Shown here: positions 55,103-64,000 of the stretch, piece by piece
How the letters are laid out: each line of letters opens with the position of its first letter
Position numbering within the stretch: the first letter of the stretch is position 1
Assembly: GCF_020866845.1 (NCBI RefSeq)
Contig: NZ_CP086594.1
Location: forward strand, 992,001-1,056,000
Length of the DNA: 64,000 nt
Reading direction: 5' to 3'
DNA from: Sphingomonas radiodurans
Lineage (GTDB): Bacteria; Pseudomonadota; Alphaproteobacteria; Sphingomonadales; Sphingomonadaceae
The notes under the pieces: generated by a model
The model's database searches: none
What the model saw: the letters and a program-made list of their open reading frames with translations, nothing else
Told to the model about the DNA's origin: nothing
Position numbers and translations under genes: made by a program

Positions 55103-55186
55103 ATGCGCATGTTCGAGGCCGTAATCAGCAATCTGCTGGTTCTCGCGGCACCGGCGCTGGTCTTGGGCGTAGTCACAACGCTCTGA
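55103..55186 (+). CDS. 27-aa hydrophobic peptide
   Basis: 27 codons plus TGA: MRMFEAVISNLLVLAAPALV then LGVVTTL. One short hydrophobic stretch spans most of the peptide, so it would sit in the inner membrane. GGAGA lies 6 nt before the ATG, and a promoter and leader hairpin precede it. The 304-bp gap 54998-55301 contains nothing else convincing. No homologue is recalled with certainty; it could be a leader peptide, a small regulatory membrane peptide or a chance frame. Confidence 0.45.
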   Translation: MRMFEAVISNLLVLAAPALVLGVVTTL

Positions 55187-55301
55187 AGCCCAGCAGCCCG
55201 CCCCATTCGCCGTTCAGGCGAGGGGGCGGCAGCCGCAAGTTAGTGTACGTTCAGCGGATTTGATCAATCTATGTCCGCGCGGTCGCGTAGCGCTTGACGC
55301 C

Positions 55302-56263
55302 TCAAGCCGGCATCTGTTGCGAAATGCAGTGGAAGCTGCCGCCGCCGGTCAGGATCGCATCCGCGCGCAAGCCGATCACCTCGCGCCCCGGGAACAGCGC
55401 GCGGAACTCGCTCACCGCCGCCTCGTCGTCAGGCGCGCCATAGATCGGCACCACGACGCTCGCATTGCCGATGTAGAAGTTCATGTAGCTCGCTGGCACG
55501 ACGTCCTCATCCCGCAGCACGCGCCCAGGTGAAGGCACCGGCACCACCGTCACGCCGGCGCCACGCGCGCGCTGCGCCGCCTGCTGATAGACATGCCAAT
55601 TCGGATCATTGTCGCCCGCCACCGGGATCGCCAGCCGACCCTCGCCGACAAACCGCGCCAGATTGTCGACATGTCCATCGGTATGATCGTTCTGTAGCCC
55701 CTCGCCGAGCCAGATCACGCGCTCGAAGCCCAGGTCAGCGTGAAGCCGCTCCTCGATTTCGGTGCGCGACAGGCCGGGATTGCGGTTCGGGTTAAGCAGG
55801 CACTGCTCGGTCGTCACGACCAGGCCAGTGCCGTCGCCGTCGATCGCCCCGCCCTCAAGCACCCAATTGTGGCGCTCGACGCGCTTGCCGCGCTCGGCTG
55901 CCAGGCGACGCCCAATGTCTTCGTCGCCAGGCAGATCGTATTTCCCACCCCAACCGTTGAACAGGAAGTCATGCGCCACGCGGTCGCCCGAAACGATGGG
56001 TCCGGTATCGCGCAGCCAGATGTCGCCGAACGGTTCGACCACTACCTGTGCAAACGGTGCGAGCCGCGCCGCAGAAACTGCCGCCTCTCCGTCAGCCGCC
56101 ACGAGCAGCACCGTCTCGCCCTTGCCGCCAGCGTGAACAGCAGCGGCAAACGCAGCCACTTCCTCGCGCGCCTGGTCGAGATCCTCCTGCCACAACTCCG
56201 GGTGGCTGGGAAAACCGATCCAGACTGCCTTGTGCGGCGCCCATTCGGCCTTTGGCGCGCGGG

Positions 56264-56267
<4 letters not shown>
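55302..56267 (-). CDS. aguA: Agmatine deiminase
   Basis: 321 aa from a GTG at 56267 overlapping the stop of the peptidase gene (GTGA). It converts agmatine to N-carbamoylputrescine in putrescine synthesis from arginine. The porphyromonas-type arginine deiminase fold shows WIGFPSHPELWQ, DIWLRDTGP, E139 (WVLEGGAID), H195 (NDHTDGHVDN) and nucleophile C314 (GGGSFHCISQQ). Neither the carbamoylputrescine amidase aguB nor the arginine decarboxylase is in the window. Confidence 0.92.
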
Positions 56268-57904
<1,637 letters not shown>

Positions 57905-58023
57905 GGTTTTCCCTTGAGTGACGGCTTCCGCGCGGACCTTACAGCTTCGCCTTCGTCTCGCAACGACAGCTTGCCCGCTGCCTCGAGTTGCGGAACATTG
58001 CGAGCAATTATTGAGGGATCACA

Positions 58024-59943
58024 ATGAGAAGAGGTTTGCGCCGCGCGGCGTTGATGATCGGCGCGGCAGTGCCGGCAATGCTGTCGGCACAGACGATGCC
58101 GCCGGAAGTGGCGTTCGGCGCGCGGGAGGCTGTCACCTCAGCCTCGCTGTCGCCGCAGGGCACGCGGCTTGCATTTCTTGCGCCGACCAAGGGCCAGGGC
58201 AATGCGCTCTATACCGTGCCGGTCGACGGCAGCACGCCGCCCCTACGCGTGATGGTCGCAAGCGGCGATCCGGAGCGGCTGGGCGGCTGCGGCTGGGTCT
58301 CCGAAGCGCGATTGTTATGCCGTTTGGTGTTCCTCAAGAACTCCCGAATCAAGAGTTTCGGAGGGATCAGCGCCTCGCGCCTGATCGCCGCAGATCATGA
58401 TGGCCGAAACCTGCAGGTACTGACCCGACCCGGCGCGACCAGCCGTTACGGCGGCAGCGTTATCGACTGGCTGCCCGGCCAGAACGGGCAGATCATGGTA
58501 CACAACTCAACTGCCGGCATCGAGCGAGTCGACACGGTAACCGGTGATCGCAAGATCCTTGCGAAGCCATTCCCTTCCGCCGGTGAATTCATCAGTGACG
58601 GAAATGGCACCGTTCGGGTCGCCGCCAGCTTCGAAACCATGGGCGACGGATATTCGACCGGCAAGGCAATCTATCGCTACCTTCCGAGCGGCGCGAAGGA
58701 CTGGCTACCACTCAGCACGTTCAACTACATCTCGCGGGATGGTTTCGACCCACACGCCGTCGATACCGGCAAGAACGTCATTTACGGTTTCCAGAAGGTG
58801 AACGGTCGGCAAGCGCTCTTCGCCCGCAGCCTCGATCGTAGCATGACGGAGAAGCTGGTCTTCTCTCGACCCGACGTGGACGTCGATGGGCTGCTGCGGC
58901 TCGGTCGGCGCAATCGCGTAATCGGGGTTACCTACGTCACGGACAAGCGAGTGGCGGCTTACTTCGATCCGGATTTCGTCGATCTGCGCACGCGCCTTGC
59001 CAGAGCGATGCCGGGAGTGGGCATGATTAACTTCGAGGGGGCGAGCGACGACGAGAACATCCTGCTGCTATGGACCGGCGGTGACATCGATCCGGGCCGC
59101 TATTGGCTGTTCGACCGTCAGACAAAGCAACTTCGCCCGCTGATCCTCTCGCGACCCGAACTCGACGGCATAAAGCTGGCATCGGTGAAGCCGATCACCT
59201 TCAAGGGCGCAGACGGCACCTCGATCCCAGGCTATCTCACGCTGCCACCAGGTGGCGCCAGCCGGGGCCTGCCTGCGTTGGTCATGCCACACGGTGGGCC
59301 TGGCGCGCGCGACGAATGGGGCTTCGACTGGCAAGCGCAGTATTTTGCGCATCAAGGCTACGCCGTGCTCCAGCCCAACTTTCGTGGCTCCACCGGCTAT
59401 GGTGATTCATGGTTTCAGCGGAACGGTTTCCAATCTTGGCGAATAGCGATCGGCGACATCATCGATAGCGGCCGCTGGATGGTGGCGGAAGGGATCGCGG
59501 ATCCTACCAAGCTCGCCATCGTCGGCTGGTCATACGGGGGTTATGCTGCGTTGCAGGCAGGAGCGGTCGAGCCCGAATTATTCAAGGCAATCATTGCCAT
59601 TGCGCCGGTAACCGATCTTAACGAACTGCGCGAATTCTATCGCGGCACCACGGCTCAACAGACAATGCGCGACTTCATCGGCACGGGGAAGCACCTCGTG
59701 GAAGGCTCGCCAACGCGAAATGCGGCGAAGATCACCGCACCAGTGCTGATGTTCCACGGCGCGCTCGACATGAATGTGCGCTATCGTCACGCGCAGGCGA
59801 TGGAGGATGCGCTAAAGGATGCCGGCAAGAAGTTCGAGCTGATCACCTATCCCAAACTCGAGCATCAGCTCGAAGACAGTGCGGCGCGCGCGAACATGCT
59901 CAAACGCAGCGACACGTTCCTGAAGGCAGCATTCGCGAAGTAG
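58024..59943 (+). CDS. S9 family prolyl oligopeptidase-type peptidase
   Basis: 639 aa. A signal-like N-terminus (LRRAALMIGAAVPAMLSAQ) precedes a beta-propeller of ~360 residues that gates the active site, then an alpha/beta-hydrolase domain with S503 (GWSYGGYAAL), D582 (MFHGALDMNV) and H614 (KLEHQLED). Related sphingomonad enzymes are secreted acylaminoacyl- or dipeptidyl-peptidase-like proteins that work on short peptides. Catalytic set complete. It is divergent from the M28 peptidase gene (119-bp gap) and converges on rpsD across a bidirectional terminator. Confidence 0.93.
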   Translation: MRRGLRRAALMIGAAVPAMLSAQTMPPEVAFGAREAVTSASLSPQGTRLAFLAPTKGQGNALYTVPVDGSTPPLRVMVASGDPERLGGCGWVSEARLLCRLVFLKNSRIKSFGGISASRLIAADHDGRNLQVLTRPGATSRYGGSVIDWLPGQNGQIMVHNSTAGIERVDTVTGDRKILAKPFPSAGEFISDGNGTVRVAASFETMGDGYSTGKAIYRYLPSGAKDWLPLSTFNYISRDGFDPHAVDTGKNVIYGFQKVNGRQALFARSLDRSMTEKLVFSRPDVDVDGLLRLGRRNRVIGVTYVTDKRVAAYFDPDFVDLRTRLARAMPGVGMINFEGASDDENILLLWTGGDIDPGRYWLFDRQTKQLRPLILSRPELDGIKLASVKPITFKGADGTSIPGYLTLPPGGASRGLPALVMPHGGPGARDEWGFDWQAQYFAHQGYAVLQPNFRGSTGYGDSWFQRNGFQSWRIAIGDIIDSGRWMVAEGIADPTKLAIVGWSYGGYAALQAGAVEPELFKAIIAIAPVTDLNELREFYRGTTAQQTMRDFIGTGKHLVEGSPTRNAAKITAPVLMFHGALDMNVRYRHAQAMEDALKDAGKKFELITYPKLEHQLEDSAARANMLKRSDTFLKAAFAK

Positions 59944-59953
59944 ACAACGAAAA

Positions 59954-59982
59954 GGGCGGCCCCGATTGGGACCGTCCTTCTT
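59954..59982. terminator. Bidirectional terminator between S9 peptidase gene and rpsD
   Basis: GGGCGGCCCC-GATT-GGGACCGTCC, a ~10-bp stem with one mismatch, flanked by AAAA on the left and CTTCTT on the right, so it can act on both strands. Confidence 0.7.
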
Positions 59983-60006
59983 GTCTCGTGGAGCTGATCC
60001 GTCGGA

Positions 60007-60621
60007 TCAGCGGCTGTAGAACTCGACCACCAGGTTCGGCTCCATCTTCACCGGATAAGGAACCTCGTCCAGCGTCGGCACGCGAATGAAGGTCACCTTG
60101 GCGGTGCCGTCCTGCGCGACATATTCCGGCACGTCGCGCTCGGCGAGCGTCTGCGCTTCGAGCACCAGCGCCATCTGCTGCGCCTTCGTGCCGATCGTGA
60201 TCTCGTCGTTCACCGCGCAGCGGCGCGAGGCGACGTTGCACTTCACGCCATTGACGTAAACGTGGCCATGGCTGACGAGCTGGCGGGCCGAGAAGATCGT
60301 CGGCGTGAACTTCGCGCGGTAGACGATCATGTCGAGGCGGCGCTCGAGCAGGCCAATCAGGTTCTGCGAGGTATCGCCCTTCATCCGAGCCGCCTCGTCA
60401 TAGCACTGGCGGAACTGCTTCTCGGTCACATCGCCGTAATAGCCCTTCAGCTTCTGCTTCGCGCGCAGCTGGATGCCGAAGTCGGAGACCTTGCCCTTAC
60501 GGCGCTGGCCGTGCTGGCCGGGGCCATATTCACGCTTGTTGACCGGGCTCTTCGGCCGGCCCCAGATATTCTCGCCAAGACGGCGGTCGAGCTTGTGCTT
60601 GGCGCTATGGCGCTTCGACAT
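60007..60621 (-). CDS. rpsD: 30S ribosomal protein S4
   Basis: 204 aa, normal length. [40 protein letters not shown] and the S4 RNA-binding domain ([37 protein letters not shown]) are clear. S4 nucleates 30S assembly and represses its own operon in some bacteria. AAGGA 8 nt before ATG. It stands alone, away from the alpha operon where S4 is found in enterobacteria; this is usual in alphaproteobacteria. Confidence 0.98.
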   Translation of the reverse strand: MSKRHSAKHKLDRRLGENIWGRPKSPVNKREYGPGQHGQRRKGKVSDFGIQLRAKQKLKGYYGDVTEKQFRQCYDEAARMKGDTSQNLIGLLERRLDMIVYRAKFTPTIFSARQLVSHGHVYVNGVKCNVASRRCAVNDEITIGTKAQQMALVLEAQTLAERDVPEYVAQDGTAKVTFIRVPTLDEVPYPVKMEPNLVVEFYSR

Positions 60622-60786
60622 TCAATATTCCTTCGATATGCTATCGACGTTCAGGTCCGCCATCCCGGTCCGAAGACCAGTTCCTACGATGCGTAGGAGG
60701 CGGGGCGTTCCCGGTCTCGCACCGGCCGCGAAAATGCGGTCGGGCCACCTGCTTCACCGGGGTGCAGGGGCAATCGCGAAGCGGCG

Positions 60787-60815
60787 CGCCTAGGCGGCCG
60801 GGCACGCCAAGTCAA
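60787..60815 (-). promoter_or_regulatory. Putative rpsD promoter
   Basis: On the minus strand TTGACT, 17 bp, TAGGCG. The -35 is good, the -10 weak. It would leave a ~160-nt leader, which could serve S4 feedback control. Confidence 0.4.
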
Positions 60816-60853
60816 GCTGGACAGCCGCACGATGCATCGCCAAGGCCCGGCGC

Positions 60854-61165
60854 ATGACGATCCTTCCCGGACCACAATGCACAACCATGGCCGAGGTGCG
60901 CGCCGGGGTCGACAACGTCGATCGCGAACTGATCGCGCTGCTCCGCCGCCGCTTCGATTACATGGATGCCGCAGCGCGCATCAAGCCCGAACGCGGCCAC
61001 GTCCGCGACGAAGCGCGCAAGGCACAGGTGATCGCCAACGCCCGCACCCACGCCGCGGCGGCCGGCCTGCCGGAAGCCGCGATTGGGCAGCTCTGGGATG
61101 CGCTGGTCGAGGCCTCGATCGCCTATGAACTCGTCGAATATGACAGGCGAGTAACCGGATCTTAG
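60854..61165 (+). CDS. Chorismate mutase, AroQ type
   Basis: 103 aa, all-helical AroQ domain. It turns chorismate into prephenate for Phe/Tyr synthesis. DNVDRELIALLRRRFDYMDAAARIK gives helix 1 with the active-site Arg and Lys. RDEARKAQVIANARTHAAAAG and IGQLWDALVEASIAYELVEYD follow. The R-x-E-A-R-K pattern also occurs in isochorismate-pyruvate lyases (PchB), so that activity is an alternative. AAGG precedes ATG 60854; a second ATG is 33 nt downstream. Divergent from rpsD; 43 nt before the DegT/FAD fusion gene. Confidence 0.85.
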   Translation: MTILPGPQCTTMAEVRAGVDNVDRELIALLRRRFDYMDAAARIKPERGHVRDEARKAQVIANARTHAAAAGLPEAAIGQLWDALVEASIAYELVEYDRRVTGS

Positions 61166-61208
61166 CCTAGATCGCCCCAAAGCGGCGGCCGAAAGGACCG
61201 TCCGCCAG

Positions 61209-63680
61209 ATGAAGCGCCTGCCGCTCATAGCCCCGCACCCGCCACGCCTGACGACGATCGTCGAGGCGCTCGCGCGCGTCGAAGCGTCGGGCATCTTCAG
61301 CAACAACGGCCCGGAACTCCGCGCGTTCGAGGCGGATGCGACTCGGCGCCTGTTCGGCGGGCGCGGCGCTTGCCTAGCGGTCGCCAATGCTACCCTCGGG
61401 CTAATGATCGCGCTGCGCGATGCGGTGAGCGACGGTCCCGCCGGCCGCTTCGCCCTGATGCCAGCAATGACCTTCGCCGCGACCGCGCAGGCAGCGTGGT
61501 GGGCCGGCCTGACGCCGCTCGTCTGCGATATCGATCCCGAAGACTGGGCCGCCGCGGCGGACGAAGAAGAGACGCTGCTCACGCGCTACGGCGCGCAGAT
61601 CGCCGCCGTCGTGCCGTACGCCACGTTCGGCTACGGCATCGATCTCGATCGCTATCGCTGGCTATCGCGCCGCCACGGCGTTGCGGTGGTGATCGACGCT
61701 GCCGCCTCACTCGGCACGACCGACGCGGCCGGGGTCGGCTTTGGCGCGGGCGCGCCCTTCCCCGTCGTGTTCTCGATGCAAGCAACCAAGCCGTTCGCAA
61801 CGGCCGAAGGTGGCCTCATCCACTGCGCCGACGCCGATCGAATCGAGCGGCTACGTGCGATGGCGAATTTTGGCTTCACCGCACCCCGCACCGCGACGCT
61901 GCCCGGCCTGAACGCCAAGCTTCCCGAAGCGATGGCGGTCGTCGCGCAGGCGCGACTGGACGATTTCGCCCGCGTCGCGCGGCACCGCGACCAGCTAGCG
62001 ACGGCCTATCGGCAGGCACTCGGCGGGCGCTACGCGATCCAGCCGCAGCGTGCCGGCCGCCAGGCACTCGGCTTCTTCCCGCTGCTGCTGCCGTCCGAAC
62101 GGACCCACGAGCGGGACGCGATCATCGCGCGGCTGGAGCGCGAAGGGATCGGCGCCGGCAAATATTTCAGCCCGCATCTCGGCGAACAGCCGTGGGTCCG
62201 TGGCGTCGCGCAGATCGAGCCGACCCCGGTCGCGGACATGGTCGGCGGTCGGCTCCTGTCGCTGCCGCTGTCCGATACGATGACGGTCGAGGATGTCGTG
62301 CGCGTCGTCGAAACGCTCGATCGCGCGGTCGCCCGCCCAACGCGGAGCGCGACGTATGCCGCACCGCCCGCGGCGGAAACGCTCATCGTCGGCGGCGGAC
62401 CTGCCGGCACCGCGATGCTCACCGCCGCCAGTCGCCACGGGCTGCTGCCCGATCTGGCGCGCGGACTCGTGATCGTCGAGCGCGACGCAGCGATCGGCGG
62501 CGGGCAGCTTGGCCGCTATTCGATCACCTCGGATTCCACCGCGCAGACCTTCCTCACCGCGATCGAAGGCAATGCCGACCCGGCAATCGCCGCGCTCGCC
62601 GATCATCCCGCGGCGCTGGCGGTGGCGCGGCACCGCGCCTCGCTCGGCGTGCCGCTCGCCGAAGTTGGTCCGTTGCTGCGCGCGATCGGCGATCGACTGC
62701 ACATGACGATCACCGCCAACGGCGGCGCGGTGCTCACCGGGCAGGAAGCGGTCTCCGCTCGCCAGCACGAAGGCCTTTGGCGCGTCCGCCTGCGCGACGT
62801 CGCGACGCACCGCGAAACCGAGCGCACCGCGCGCAACCTCGTCATCGCCACCGGCGGCCACCAGCCGCTCGACCGGCTAGTGGCACAACGCGTCGCAGGT
62901 GCGCCACTCGTCGATCTCGCGGCGGATCGCCTGGTTCAATCGGATTCGGTGCTCTCGCGCGGCGGCTTTGAAATGGTCGCGGACCTGCTGGCCGGCAAAC
63001 GCGCACCACGAGTCGCAGTAATCGGCGGCTCCACGAGCGCGCTGACGACCGTCGCCCTGCTGCTGCGGGGCCGTCCCGCGCTGCCCTTCGGTGCCCGCGC
63101 AATCACGCTTCTCCACCGCCGCTCACTCCGCCCTTTCTATCACTCGGTCGCGGCCGCCCACGCCGAGGGCTTCACCGATTTCGGCCCGGACGACATCTGT
63201 CCGGTGTCCGGCTTCGTCTACCGTCTCGCCGGCTTCCGGCTGGAGGCGCGTGACCTCGTGCTCCGAATGCTCGCGATCGACGGCCGCGAGCCAGACCCCC
63301 GCGTCGCGCTGCACCGCGTCACCGGGGATGACGACGTCGATGCCCGCGCGATCCTCGAACGCGCCGATCTCGTCATCGCCGCGCTCGGCTATCGCCCCCG
63401 CGTGCTGCCGCTCGAACAGGCGGACGGCGCGACGCTGCCGCTCGCCGCGCATCACGGCGCCCCGATGGTGGACGACGCATGCCGCGTCCGCGACGCGGCC
63501 GGTGCGCCGATCCCCGGCCTCTTCGGCATCGGCCTCGCGGCCGGCTTTGTGCCACACGGCAAGCTTGGCGGCGAGGCGAGCTTCGTCGGCCAGGCGAACG
63601 GGCTGTGGCTATGGCAGAACGACGTTGGCATGATGATCGTCGATCAGCTTCTGGCGCAGCGGAACCGGGCGGCGGCGTGA
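61209..63680 (+). CDS. Fusion of DegT-type PLP aminotransferase and FAD/NAD(P)-binding oxidoreductase
   Basis: 823 aa. Residues 1-375 are a DegT/DnrJ/EryC1 sugar-aminotransferase-like domain: cofactor D163 (VVIDAAASLG), Schiff-base K194 (MQATKPFATAEGG), IGAGKYFSPHLGEQPW. Residues ~388-815 are a flavoprotein: GxGxxG at 395-400 (LIVGGGPAGTAM), a second nucleotide-binding stretch VAVIGGSTSALTTV and the closing GLFGIGLAAGFVPHG, reminiscent of lysine/ornithine N-monooxygenases. No stop or frameshift separates the halves. AAAGGA precedes ATG 61209. A family 2 transferase gene overlaps its stop (GTGA). It may aminate, then oxidise or N-hydroxylate, a sugar; this is inference. Confidence 0.82.
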   Translation: MKRLPLIAPHPPRLTTIVEALARVEASGIFSNNGPELRAFEADATRRLFGGRGACLAVANATLGLMIALRDAVSDGPAGRFALMPAMTFAATAQAAWWAGLTPLVCDIDPEDWAAAADEEETLLTRYGAQIAAVVPYATFGYGIDLDRYRWLSRRHGVAVVIDAAASLGTTDAAGVGFGAGAPFPVVFSMQATKPFATAEGGLIHCADADRIERLRAMANFGFTAPRTATLPGLNAKLPEAMAVVAQARLDDFARVARHRDQLATAYRQALGGRYAIQPQRAGRQALGFFPLLLPSERTHERDAIIARLEREGIGAGKYFSPHLGEQPWVRGVAQIEPTPVADMVGGRLLSLPLSDTMTVEDVVRVVETLDRAVARPTRSATYAAPPAAETLIVGGGPAGTAMLTAASRHGLLPDLARGLVIVERDAAIGGGQLGRYSITSDSTAQTFLTAIEGNADPAIAALADHPAALAVARHRASLGVPLAEVGPLLRAIGDRLHMTITANGGAVLTGQEAVSARQHEGLWRVRLRDVATHRETERTARNLVIATGGHQPLDRLVAQRVAGAPLVDLAADRLVQSDSVLSRGGFEMVADLLAGKRAPRVAVIGGSTSALTTVALLLRGRPALPFGARAITLLHRRSLRPFYHSVAAAHAEGFTDFGPDDICPVSGFVYRLAGFRLEARDLVLRMLAIDGREPDPRVALHRVTGDDDVDARAILERADLVIAALGYRPRVLPLEQADGATLPLAAHHGAPMVDDACRVRDAAGAPIPGLFGIGLAAGFVPHGKLGGEASFVGQANGLWLWQNDVGMMIVDQLLAQRNRAAA

Positions 63681-64000
63681 CCGGCACGCCCGCGATCAGC
63701 GTCATCATGGCGGCGTACAATGGCGCCGATCTTCTTCCGGCGACGCTCGCATCCCTTCAACGCCAGACGTTCACCGACTTCGAAATAATCGTCGTCGACG
63801 ATTGTTCTACCGACAATACGCGAGAGGTGCTCGCGGCCTGGCCGGACCAGCGGCTGCGCACGATCGCGCTCGAATCCAACGGCGGCCCGGTCCGCGCGCG
63901 CAACCGTGCCTTCGCCAAAGCGCGCGGGCGTTACATCGCCGCGCTCGACCAGGACGATCTATGCCTGCCCGAACGGTTCGCGCGCCAGGTCGCCTATCTC
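63677..64000 (+). CDS. Family 2 glycosyltransferase, N-terminal part
   Basis: The first 108 codons from a GTG at 63677 overlapping the fusion gene's TGA; the gene runs off the right edge. ISVIMAAYNGADLLPATLAS, FEIIVVDDCSTDNTREVL and YIAALDQDDLCLPERFARQ give the GT-A nucleotide-binding half with D-x-D-like DQDD. Coupling to the fusion protein suggests transfer of the modified sugar made there, or surface-glycan assembly; downstream genes outside the window would decide. Confidence 0.87.
   Translation, partial: MTGTPAISVIMAAYNGADLLPATLASLQRQTFTDFEIIVVDDCSTDNTREVLAAWPDQRLRTIALESNGGPVRARNRAFAKARGRYIAALDQDDLCLPERFARQVAYL

Overview
The window looks like a chromosome segment of a high-GC alphaproteobacterium, most probably Sphingomonas or a close sphingomonad. 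Hand counts give about 67% G+C in ordinary coding sequence (40 of 60 bases at 9001-9060). The gene set, the SOS-box type upstream of uvrA, the DUF1489/DUF6894/BrnTA families and the abundance of short palindromic repeats between genes all fit. I cannot name a species.

Layout. 1-8750: the end of a STELLO-type glycosyltransferase gene, a LysR regulator, peptidyl-prolyl isomerase, MgtE magnesium transporter, DUF1489 protein, two unknown envelope proteins, a double-PilZ protein, two coupled receiver-only response regulators and a STAS-like protein. 8875-13875: uvrA behind an SOS box, then a clearly A+T-rich insert (about 37% G+C where counted) with three overlapping genes, then a BrnT/BrnA toxin-antitoxin pair. 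13876-16530: repeat-rich DNA, a 400-aa HTH-like protein and a cold-shock gene. 16542-42260: putA and a broken-up ribosomal protein/RNA polymerase cluster (rplK-rplA, rplJ-rplL, rpoB-rpoC). Its three blocks are separated by sugar-metabolism and glycosyltransferase genes, a lactate monooxygenase-like gene, a PhoX-like lipoprotein, and an alpha-amino acid ester hydrolase with two membrane proteins.

42264-53458: a low-GC gene for an isolated HsdR-N nuclease domain, DUF1003, a minus-strand metZ-apaG-lysR-acetyltransferase run, an O-mannosyltransferase-like gene convergent with a polyprenyl-phosphate mannosyltransferase/GtrA fusion, and a translationally coupled minus-strand run of deacetylase, acetyltransferase, recO, leuB and glycosyltransferase. 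53687-64000: purB, a tiny membrane-peptide gene with its own promoter and leader hairpin, agmatine deiminase with an M28 peptidase, an S9 peptidase, rpsD, chorismate mutase, an unusual DegT-aminotransferase/FAD-oxidoreductase fusion, and the start of a coupled family 2 glycosyltransferase.

Best candidates for something undescribed: (i) the A+T-rich three-gene operon at 11851-13255 (4-TM protein, 50-aa single-TM protein, 289-aa soluble protein), whose genes overlap by 4 nt at both junctions and which lies beside BrnTA; (ii) the 823-aa DegT/FAD fusion; (iii) a 22-bp repeat seen five times, once in frame inside a protein gene; (iv) a possible small RNA marked by an orphan minus-strand terminator at 639-667. 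No rRNA, tRNA or CRISPR array was recognised.
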